Part shown: piece by piece, positions 8,481 through 14,577 of the stretch | Layout: each line of letters opens with the position of its first letter | How positions within the stretch are numbered: the first letter of the stretch is position 1 | Source: Clostridium sp. 1001271B_151109_B4 | Lineage (GTDB): Bacteria; Bacillota; Clostridia; Clostridiales; Clostridiaceae | Direction: 5' to 3' | DNA length: 64,000 bases | NCBI RefSeq assembly: GCF_015670405.1 | Contig: NZ_JADPBQ010000001.1 | Span: 118,177-182,176, forward strand | Made by a program: the position numbers and the translations under genes | The notes under the pieces: generated by a model | Database searches by the model: none | Told to the model about the DNA's origin: nothing | Seen by the model: the letters and a program-made list of their open reading frames with translations, nothing else

Positions 8481-8516
8481 AAAGGATGTACATATGGACA
8501 TCCTTTATTTTATAAT
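8471..8516 (+). terminator. Long perfect inverted repeat, probable bidirectional terminator
   Basis: Thirteen perfectly paired bases (8477-8489 with 8498-8510) around the loop ACATATGG, extended by A-T pairs on both sides. It lies at the end of the response regulator remnant and 96 bases beyond the stop of the minus-strand recombinase. Confidence 0.7.
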
Positions 8517-8606
8517 ATATTAAAATTATTTATTATTTCTTTACCATGCTTTCTTAGTTTACTGGGGGTTATAAATAATACTATTTAAATATTTGCTCCA
8601 TCCGTT

Positions 8607-9428
8607 TTATAAGGCATAAGAGAAGTCTATCTTGTTACTCATCTCTCTTAATTTCTTCATACTTACTCCAAGATATCGCATAGTTGTTTTTATATCAGAG
8701 TGATTTAATACATGTCTAACTAATTCTATATCATGCCCAGATTCTTCATACAAAGTATGAGCAAAAAGTTTTCTGAATGAATGGGTACCTATATTTTTAT
8801 ATCCTAAATAATCAGTTATTATTTTTAATTGTTGTTGCATGTTTCTAACTTTATTAGGATAAATAAAATCATCTTTATCTAAATTATTAGTAACTACATA
8901 TTCTAATAGTTTATTATACATTACATCATTTAAGTCTCTATTTTGCCATTTACCTGTTTTTATTTCTTTTATAGCAAATTTACTTCTGTTAAAATCTGAA
9001 ACTTTTAAATTAACTATATCTGATGCTCTAAATCCAAGAGTTGCTTGAAGTGCTAATGCAAAAGCTAAAGATGGATTTGATCTAAATTTTTTTTGTCTCC
9101 CTGTGTTTTTATCAGTATATGTAAAACCTTCTTTACACAATTTAATAATTTCTTCGTATTCTTCAACTTCCAATGGTCTAGTTGCTTTATAATTCTTTTT
9201 TTTACCCTCTTCTTTTATAATTTCATCATTTTCATGGTCTTTTTTATTATTTAAAATTGCTCCCTCTGTTTTTGGAGGCATTTTTTTAGAAATTTCATTT
9301 GCTCCCTCTGTTTTTATATTAATTTTGTGTGTTTTTTCAGTAAACTCATTTTTCTCTTCATATGCTCTCATTTTTTTATAAAATTCATAGAATTTCATCA
9401 TATCGAGCATTTCATCATTTAAATCCAT
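8607..9428 (-). CDS. Tyrosine recombinase/integrase with atypical charged N-terminus
   Basis: This 273-residue phage-integrase family recombinase has all catalytic residues visible: Arg134 (LGFRASD), Lys157, His216 and Arg219 (HSFRK), His243 (LNHSD) and the nucleophile Tyr252 (MRYLGV). The first 85 residues are strongly charged and contain two KTEGA repeats instead of an obvious SAM-like core-binding domain. The ATG start has AAAGGAAA upstream. It is divergent from the ribbon-helix-helix/coiled-coil gene at 9730, across a 300-base region rich in repeats. It may act on a plasmid or integrated element; no flanking att repeats were identified. Confidence 0.9.
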   Translation of the reverse strand: MDLNDEMLDMMKFYEFYKKMRAYEEKNEFTEKTHKINIKTEGANEISKKMPPKTEGAILNNKKDHENDEIIKEEGKKKNYKATRPLEVEEYEEIIKLCKEGFTYTDKNTGRQKKFRSNPSLAFALALQATLGFRASDIVNLKVSDFNRSKFAIKEIKTGKWQNRDLNDVMYNKLLEYVVTNNLDKDDFIYPNKVRNMQQQLKIITDYLGYKNIGTHSFRKLFAHTLYEESGHDIELVRHVLNHSDIKTTMRYLGVSMKKLREMSNKIDFSYAL

Positions 9429-9471
9429 TTAAAATTTCCTTTCTCGTACAAATCGATTTTGCTTAAAAATA

Positions 9472-9503
9472 AAACTGCGCTTTTTATACTTTAAAACTGC
9501 GCA
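9472..9503. repeat. Direct repeats AAAACTGCGC in the divergent intergenic region
   Basis: AAAACTGCGC occurs at 9471-9480 and 9493-9502, and the same core begins the strong hairpin at 9562. On the minus strand these copies would lie in the 5' leader of the recombinase messenger RNA. They could be protein binding arms or RNA pairing sites. Confidence 0.7.
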
Positions 9504-9561
9504 TTTTGTATTTTCGTAAAAATATAATACCATAGAAATGGCTTAAAATCAAGGGTTAGAG

Positions 9562-9600
9562 AAAAAACTGCGCACATTCGGGAATGTGCGCAGTTTTTTT
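9562..9600. terminator. Strong 17-bp hairpin with T run between divergent promoters
   Basis: AAAAAACTGCGCACATT (9562-9578) pairs perfectly with 9583-9599 around the tetraloop CGGG, followed by eight T. It has the form of a bidirectional terminator, yet it lies upstream of both flanking genes, so it cannot terminate either of them. A short RNA starting after a TATAAT-like sequence at about 9524 could end here. Confidence 0.75.
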
Positions 9601-9648
9601 TGGATTAAATTATGTTAAATTTTCGTAGAAAATACACTTTTTATATGA

Positions 9649-9654
9649 TATAAT
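9649..9654 (+). promoter_or_regulatory. Probable -10 of the coiled-coil gene promoter
   Basis: TATAAT at 9649-9654 with TAGAAA 17 bases upstream (9626-9631). The transcription start would fall just before or inside the GTTAAC palindrome. Confidence 0.5.
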
Positions 9655-9664
9655 AAAAATACAA

Positions 9665-9701
9665 AGTTAACCAAAGTTAACTCGGTTAACTTTGGTTAAC
9701 T
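9665..9701. promoter_or_regulatory. 37-bp palindromic operator-like array of four GTTAAC boxes
   Basis: Two perfect 17-base arms (9665-9681 and 9685-9701) flank a TCG centre. GTTAAC lies at 9666, 9676, 9685 and 9695, that is every 9-10 bases on one face of the helix. The array covers the predicted transcription start of the gene at 9730 and resembles operators bound cooperatively by ribbon-helix-helix dimers. Confidence 0.8.
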
Positions 9702-9729
9702 AAGCTTAAGAAGGAAAGGTGCTTTAAAA

Positions 9730-10713
9730 ATGGACGAAATTAAAGAAATTAATGAAAAAATTACTGAAAATCAAGAAAAAATTCAAGATATTCAACCTGT
9801 GGTTATAGAGGAAAAAATAGAAACAAAGGGGTTAAAGTTAAAAAAGTCAACAAAAGACAGGCTTAATATGCTACAAAGTAGCTTTGATGATGCTGAAAGT
9901 ATGATTACTACATTATTAAATCAATATGATAGCTTTATAGTAGAAAATGATGAAAAATATAATGATAGAAAAGGCGAAATTGATAGGTTTAACTTTTTAA
10001 TAGATTCATTAAAAGGGTGTTTTATAAATTCATTAGAAATGGCTACTTATTTAGAAGATAAGTATGATACAAAACTTAAAAATGAAATAAAAAAGAAGGA
10101 TAAGGTTATATCTATACTTCAAGATGAAAATACTAACTTAAAAAAGAGATGCAAAGAAATTGATGATGAAATAAATAAGAGAGATTATGAATTAAATGAT
10201 ATAAAAGATAGTTTTTCACGTGTTAACTCAGCTCTTTCTACTGTAGAAAAAGAACTTAAAGATAAATCTGATATAATTCAAAATTTGCAGCTACATATTA
10301 ATTCGTTAACAGAAATATCTAGTGATAACAAAGAGGTAAAGAGCGAAAATGATAAATTAAAGGAAAAAATAAAAGAACTAAAGGAGAAGTTAACTAAAGC
10401 AAATATTATTAATGAAAAAATCAATTATTTAGAAAGTGAAAATGAGAGATTTAAAAATGAAATTTCTATATTAAATGAAGAGAAAAAAGAATACAAAGAG
10501 TATAGCAATAGTTTAAACCAAAGAATTCAAGAAGTGTTGTTGAATAAATCAGCTGAAATTACCCAAATAAATGAAGAGAAGAACAAATTAATTAGGGAAA
10601 TCGAAAATAAAAAAGAATTAGAATTAAAAAATGCTAGTGAAACTATTATAAATTTAAAAGAAGAAATATTCGAATTAAAATTAAATTTAAATAGAGTTAA
10701 CTTAGAAAAATAA
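9730..10713 (+). CDS. Ribbon-helix-helix plus long coiled-coil protein, candidate KfrA/Par-like DNA-binding protein
   Basis: I do not recognise this 327-residue protein as a named family. Residues about 34-70 (GLKLKKSTKDRLNMLQSSF to ITTLLNQYDS) have the strand-helix-turn-helix pattern of ribbon-helix-helix DNA-binding proteins. From about residue 115 to the end it is an almost uninterrupted heptad-rich, Lys/Glu/Asn-rich coiled coil. Its promoter carries the GTTAAC palindrome, two more GTTAAC lie inside the gene (10222, 10389) and two at its end (10696, 10715). DNA-binding head plus coiled-coil tail plus autoregulatory repeats recalls single-protein plasmid partition or nucleoid factors such as KfrA and pSK1 Par, which use other DNA-binding folds. 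The function is inferred. Confidence 0.75.
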   Translation: MDEIKEINEKITENQEKIQDIQPVVIEEKIETKGLKLKKSTKDRLNMLQSSFDDAESMITTLLNQYDSFIVENDEKYNDRKGEIDRFNFLIDSLKGCFINSLEMATYLEDKYDTKLKNEIKKKDKVISILQDENTNLKKRCKEIDDEINKRDYELNDIKDSFSRVNSALSTVEKELKDKSDIIQNLQLHINSLTEISSDNKEVKSENDKLKEKIKELKEKLTKANIINEKINYLESENERFKNEISILNEEKKEYKEYSNSLNQRIQEVLLNKSAEITQINEEKNKLIREIENKKELELKNASETIINLKEEIFELKLNLNRVNLEK

Positions 10714-10725
10714 AGTTAACTAAAG
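10696..10725. repeat. Paired GTTAAC boxes at the end of the coiled-coil gene
   Basis: GTTAAC at 10696-10701 and 10715-10720, 19 bases apart, which is twice the spacing seen in the upstream palindrome. AGTTAACTAAAG at 10714-10725 is repeated exactly at 10388-10399 inside the gene. Confidence 0.65.
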
Positions 10726-10749
10726 AGATAATTTTGATAAGTAATATTT

Positions 10750-10783
10750 AAACTATAGGGGGATTATCCCCTATAGTTTTTTA
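10750..10783. terminator. Bidirectional terminator between convergent genes
   Basis: AAACTATAGGGG (10750-10761) pairs with CCCCTATAGTTT (10768-10779) around GATTAT, followed by a T run on the plus strand and A bases that give T on the minus strand. It overlaps the stop codon of the minus-strand gene. Confidence 0.85.
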
Positions 10784-11196
10784 TTTATTATACTTGATAA
10801 TCTAAGCTCACCGTTTTCAAGGGTTCTAATATATAGTTTATAAGGGCTCTTAGGTGAAGTATTATCAATTATAAGTTTTTCCTTTGATAAAACCGGAATG
10901 ATAGAAAATAATGTATGTGATGATTTAGCTACAATAGAAAGTGATCCTTCATAATCGGTTAAACATTGACAAATATTATTTAAATCAATTGTTATAGAAT
11001 TAGGTGAATTTATAGTAAATGGACAAATAAATTCATCTCTATTTTTAGTGTTTCTAATTACTATGTCCAAAAAAGTATAACAACTATAATCTTTTTTAAA
11101 AAAATATAAAGTTAATTTGTTATTACAATTCAAACATTTTTCTAAAGTTAATTTCTTAATATAATGTGTAGGTTGTGATATTGAATTCAATTCCAA
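10771..11196 (-). CDS. Hypothetical protein, 141 residues
   Basis: I do not recognise this protein. It has CLNC at about residues 21-24, no membrane segment and no signal peptide, and appears rich in beta strands. Its upstream region contains an AGGAAGG-type ribosome binding site. It shares the terminator at 10750-10783 with the convergent coiled-coil gene. Its position inside the accessory region suggests it belongs to the same element, but nothing in the sequence shows its role. Confidence 0.55.
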   Translation of the reverse strand: MELNSISQPTHYIKKLTLEKCLNCNNKLTLYFFKKDYSCYTFLDIVIRNTKNRDEFICPFTINSPNSITIDLNNICQCLTDYEGSLSIVAKSSHTLFSIIPVLSKEKLIIDNTSPKSPYKLYIRTLENGELRLSSIINKKL

Positions 11197-11335
11197 TTAA
11201 TAATCCTTCCTAAAATTTATTATTATTTATTTTATGCATGAAAACAGAAATAGATATAAAATAATACAAATATATAATAATATTTTAAAAAATAATGATA
11301 ATACTATAACTATAATTAACTATTAGGAGTGAGTT

Positions 11336-11959
11336 TTGTTGCCGATTGCACTTGTTACAGCATTAATCTCAGCGGGTGGATTAGTTTTAGGTTCTGTAAT
11401 TGGAGCTATTTGCAGTATATTTATTAATAAAGTTTCATTACATGAACAAGTTAAAATTCAAAGAGAAAATTTAAATTATCAGGAAAATTGTAGTGCAAGG
11501 GAAAAATATATTAATGCTAATATAATAAGATTAGATTTTTGTAATGCAATTTACCAAAGTGTAAGATCGCTTCAGAAAATGGATAGTTATGAAGTATCTT
11601 ATTCAATACCTATGTACAAGGATTATCACAAAATAATAGCCTCTTTATGTGGTGAATACTCATTAAAGGAGCTCAGTTATATTTATCAGTTCTATGGAGT
11701 TTTAGAAATGAATTCAAAAAAAATTGAAAGTTTAAACAGCAAGGATTTAAATGATAGAATAATAGTCCAAAATTCATTCAAAAATATTTTAATAAAGCTT
11801 TATGGTGAAAATTACATTAAATTATTATCAAAGAATATTGATTGTTTGAGCTTTAATGAACTTTATTCTGATTCTCTTATGAAAAAAGGATATAGGGATA
11901 TACTAAAATCCTTAGATGTGATATGTAATATGGGGTATAAAGGAAAAAGGATGACTTAA
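11336..11959 (+). CDS. Hypothetical membrane-anchored protein
   Basis: I do not recognise this 207-residue protein. Residues about 4-30 (IALVTALISAGGLVLGSVIG and following) form one hydrophobic, glycine-rich membrane segment; the rest is mainly helical and soluble, with the region just after the membrane segment looking like a short coiled coil. It starts at one of two consecutive TTG codons (11336, 11339) behind TAGGAGTGAG. It is monocistronic, with its own terminator. Single-pass proteins of this layout occur in accessory regions, but no specific function is supported. Confidence 0.6.
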   Translation: MLPIALVTALISAGGLVLGSVIGAICSIFINKVSLHEQVKIQRENLNYQENCSAREKYINANIIRLDFCNAIYQSVRSLQKMDSYEVSYSIPMYKDYHKIIASLCGEYSLKELSYIYQFYGVLEMNSKKIESLNSKDLNDRIIVQNSFKNILIKLYGENYIKLLSKNIDCLSFNELYSDSLMKKGYRDILKSLDVICNMGYKGKRMT

Positions 11960-11980
11960 GTATTTAAGTCATCCTTTTTA
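11944..11980. terminator. Bidirectional terminator
   Basis: A 16-base perfect stem (11944-11959 with 11964-11979) around GTAT separates the membrane protein gene from the convergent PadR gene. Confidence 0.85.
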
Positions 11981-11985
11981 ATATA

Positions 11986-12375
11986 TTATTTTAGCATATT
12001 AATCATTAAATCAAGGGTGCTTTTGGTTCTTTCTAAATTGCTAATATAATCTGAAATATGGTGTTTATAATAGTATATACCTTCATCTGTAATAGAATAT
12101 ATTTTTTTACTTCTCTTATTTAAAAATTCATCACCTGTCCATTTGCTAATTACGTAACCCTTCTCTTCTAAATCGTAAAATGTTTCATAAATAGTACTTG
12201 ATGATACTGGAAAAGGTAAATTAGAAGTTTGAAATACATCTCTAAATGTTTCTAGAACCTTGTTACCGAACATTACTTCTCCCTTAGCTAATTCTTTTAA
12301 TATATAAAACGAATATAGCATCTTTGTGTTTACTACATTTCTTGGTGCTACTAATCTATTTCTATTTGAACTCAT
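11986..12375 (-). CDS. PadR family transcriptional regulator
   Basis: This 129-residue winged-helix protein has the PadR layout: KMLYSFYILKELAKGE, then STIYETFYDLEEKGYVISKW for the recognition helix and wing, KIYSITDEGIYYY, and a C-terminal dimerisation helix. The ATG start has GGAGTG upstream. It is divergent from a Cys/Gly-rich small protein 219 bases away. Many PadR proteins repress a neighbouring membrane or efflux gene; no such partner is adjacent here, so its target may be itself or the divergent gene. Confidence 0.85.
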   Translation of the reverse strand: MSSNRNRLVAPRNVVNTKMLYSFYILKELAKGEVMFGNKVLETFRDVFQTSNLPFPVSSSTIYETFYDLEEKGYVISKWTGDEFLNKRSKKIYSITDEGIYYYKHHISDYISNLERTKSTLDLMINMLK

Positions 12376-12515
12376 TTAATCACTCCTTTTTTTATAAGAA
12401 TATTTATTAATTTGCTATCTTAAAATCATATTTATATAAGCTATTTCAATACTTGAGCCGAGTAAGTTTACTTATTAATGATAACAAAAATTATTAACAG
12501 TGTCCATTCTAAAAA

Positions 12516-12544
12516 GAATCTTGCGAAATGTAGAACCATAAAAT
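12516..12544 (+). promoter_or_regulatory. Sigma-E-like sporulation promoter
   Basis: GAATCTT (12516-12522), a 14-base spacer and CATAAAAT (12537-12544) match the Bacillus sigma-E consensus KMATATT-N14-CATACAHT at all but one position in each element. It sits about 50 bases upstream of the Cys/Gly-rich gene. This points to mother-cell expression during sporulation. Confidence 0.6.
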
Positions 12545-12594
12545 GAGAAATTGAATACTATATATTAAAGTACCAATGATAGGAGATGAGAAAC

Positions 12595-12834
12595 ATGTCA
12601 AAGAAGTGTTGTAGAAGAAACTGCTGTTGTAGAAACAATTGTTGCTGTCAACCATGTTGTAATCAATGTTGCAATCAATGTTGCAATCAATGGAACAATA
12701 GCGGATGCGGATTCGGAGGATGTGGTGGAGGATTCGGAGGCTTTGGTAACGGCTGTGGTGGCTTTGGCGGCTGCGGTGGTGGCTGGGCATGGTGGATAAT
12801 TATACTATTATTCTTCTGTGGAGGATGCTGGTAA
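12595..12834 (+). CDS. Small Cys/Gly-rich protein, probable spore coat or exosporium component
   Basis: This 79-residue protein has a cysteine-cluster N-terminus (KKCCRRNCCCRNNCCC, then three CCNQ repeats encoded by 12-base DNA repeats). A Gly-Phe-rich middle follows, then a hydrophobic tail WAWWIIILLFF ending in CGGCW. The ATG at 12595 is chosen because GGAG (12582-12585) overlaps the earlier ATG at 12586. Composition of this sort is seen in disulphide-cross-linked spore surface proteins. The sigma-E-like promoter upstream supports this, though no homologue is recognised by name. Confidence 0.7.
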   Translation: MSKKCCRRNCCCRNNCCCQPCCNQCCNQCCNQWNNSGCGFGGCGGGFGGFGNGCGGFGGCGGGWAWWIIILLFFCGGCW

Positions 12835-12845
12835 TTCATGGCTAG

Positions 12846-12885
12846 GTGTACTAAAAAGTGTATTGACTTTTTAGTACACTTTTTT
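12846..12885 (+). terminator. Rho-independent terminator
   Basis: A 14-base perfect stem (12846-12859 with 12866-12879) followed by TTTTTT, after the Cys/Gly-rich gene. Confidence 0.9.
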
Positions 12886-12954
12886 ATTTATTATAAATTA
12901 ATTTTTGCATTATGGGAAAACTATTTTTGAAAGAAACTCTAGAGGTGTTGTTAC

Positions 12955-13635
12955 ATGCGAAAAAATTTTTTCTTATTTAACTTAATATTAACTATATTAC
13001 TAACTTTAAATAGTAATTTAGTATATTCAGAACCTAATGAGAGTAAGGAAGGAGAATTACAAGAAAATAGTGAGGGTGAGCCATATAGAAAGCTAGAAGA
13101 TGTAAAAAAGGAGTTAAAGGAGGAACGTCACAAAGTTGATCAGCAAAGATTAGATGATATCAGAAAGAAGGAAGAAGAAAAAAAGGCAAATGAAATTGAA
13201 AATGGTGAAAGTATACCAGAAAAAACTACAGAAGAAAAAAAGCAAAATGATACTAAAAAAGAAAATGAAGCAATTCCTAAATTAATAGTTAGATTAAGAG
13301 GGAAACATTCTACTAAATACTTATGTAGTTATAATTTTACTATAACAAATGAAAATACAGAAAGTGAACTTGCTGGTAGTAATTATGATGATTATACGGT
13401 TTTATTAAAGAAATCTTCATTAAAGGTAAGACCTGGCGAATTAATAAATTTTGAGTTTAGTGAGAAACCCAAAAAAATTCGTGCATATATATGGGATGAT
13501 GAAATAACTGAATTAGAAATGACTAGAGGAAGTATTAGGGTTCCTAATTATGATAAAAAAATTGTAGTTGGAATTGAAGGAACATATAAAAATGGAAAAA
13601 TACTTTATGCTGTAGTTTTAGATATAAGAGGGTAA
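12955..13635 (+). CDS. Secreted hypothetical protein
   Basis: This 226-residue protein has a clear signal peptide (MRKNFF, hydrophobic core FNLILTILLTL, likely cleavage after VYS near residue 25) and no lipobox. Residues about 27-110 are a highly charged Lys/Glu-rich linker, partly coiled coil. Residues 110-226 look like a compact beta-rich domain with no motif I can name. It lies 28 bases upstream of the TepA-like protease and is probably cotranscribed with it. A role at the cell surface or during sporulation is possible but not shown. Confidence 0.75.
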   Translation: MRKNFFLFNLILTILLTLNSNLVYSEPNESKEGELQENSEGEPYRKLEDVKKELKEERHKVDQQRLDDIRKKEEEKKANEIENGESIPEKTTEEKKQNDTKKENEAIPKLIVRLRGKHSTKYLCSYNFTITNENTESELAGSNYDDYTVLLKKSSLKVRPGELINFEFSEKPKKIRAYIWDDEITELEMTRGSIRVPNYDKKIVVGIEGTYKNGKILYAVVLDIRG

Positions 13636-13663
13636 ATGCAAAAAATAGTAGGAGGATAAGATT

Positions 13664-14449
13664 ATGGATGTTAATTATAATGTTACATATACAAATGAAA
13701 ATGAATTGAAGTGTACTGGAAAAGTGAACAATGAAAATGAAGTTGGGAATGAGAGTGAAAAAAGAGAAGAAGAAAATTTGAAAAAGGATCAAGCAAAACT
13801 ATCCGAAATTAAGGAACTAGGAAACACTAATATGACTGGACCAGATCAAAGTATTCAAATACTACCTATTATCGGTCAGGTTGAAGGGCATGTTGTGTTA
13901 CCACCACAAACAAAATCAACTAAATATGAACATTTAATTCCACAATTAATTTCAATGGAACAAAACGAAAAAGTTAAAGGTGTGTTAATTGTTTTAAACA
14001 CAGTAGGAGGAGATGTTGAAGCAGGATTGGCTATAGCGGAAATGATTTATTCATTATCAAAACCAACAGTTTCTATTGTAATAGGTGGAGGACATTCTAT
14101 TGGAGTTCCACTAGCAACATCTGCAGATTATTCTTTTATTACTCCATCAGCAACTATGATTGTGCACCCTGTTAGAATGAATGGGTTTGTAATAGGTGTA
14201 GCTCAAACTTTCCATTATTTTAAAAAAATGCAAGAAAGAATTAATAATTTTATTGTAAGAACTTCGAAAATTGATAAAGATGAATTAGAAAGAATGATGT
14301 TAAAGTCAGATGAGTTGTTGAATGATATGGGAACAATGCTTATTGGAGAACAAGCAGTTGAGTGTGGATTAATTGATAAGGTTGGAGGCATAAAAGAAGC
14401 ATTGGATAAATTGAATGAATTAATAAAGCAAAAGGAAGAGGAAAAATAA
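13664..14449 (+). CDS. ClpP-class serine protease, TepA-like
   Basis: This 261-residue protein is a ClpP/crotonase-fold peptidase similar to Bacillus TepA (YmfB). Residues about 1-60 are a poorly conserved charged extension. The core has NTVGGDVEAGLAIAEM, the nucleophile Ser in GGGHSIGVPLA, and the catalytic His in MIVHPVR. GGAGG at 13651-13655 sets the start. As in Bacillus, where tepA lies near spoIIIE, the ftsK/spoIIIE gene follows immediately, after a terminator. The family is linked to processing of secretory or membrane proteins; the physiological substrate is unknown. Confidence 0.85.
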   Translation: MDVNYNVTYTNENELKCTGKVNNENEVGNESEKREEENLKKDQAKLSEIKELGNTNMTGPDQSIQILPIIGQVEGHVVLPPQTKSTKYEHLIPQLISMEQNEKVKGVLIVLNTVGGDVEAGLAIAEMIYSLSKPTVSIVIGGGHSIGVPLATSADYSFITPSATMIVHPVRMNGFVIGVAQTFHYFKKMQERINNFIVRTSKIDKDELERMMLKSDELLNDMGTMLIGEQAVECGLIDKVGGIKEALDKLNELIKQKEEEK

Positions 14450-14464
14450 AATAAGAAAATAATG

Positions 14465-14495
14465 AAAAGAAATTCCATATAGGAGTTTCTTTTTT
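14465..14495 (+). terminator. Rho-independent terminator after the TepA-like gene
   Basis: A 12-pair stem (14465-14476 with 14482-14493, one T-G pair), loop ATATA, followed by T run. Confidence 0.8.
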
Positions 14496-14577
14496 GTTTG
14501 AAATATGTTTAAAATATTTATAGGCTATAATATAATAAAATTTACTAAAATGATGTTTTGATTACAGAGGTGATTTG

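Noticed and set aside
9562-9600. A terminator of the flanking recombinase or coiled-coil gene
   Set aside because: Both genes are transcribed away from it, so it cannot lie at the end of either; it was kept as a possible small-RNA terminator instead.
8607-12375. A complete integrative conjugative element or prophage
   Set aside because: No replication, relaxase, coupling or structural genes were found between the recombinase and the PadR gene, and no att repeats were identified.
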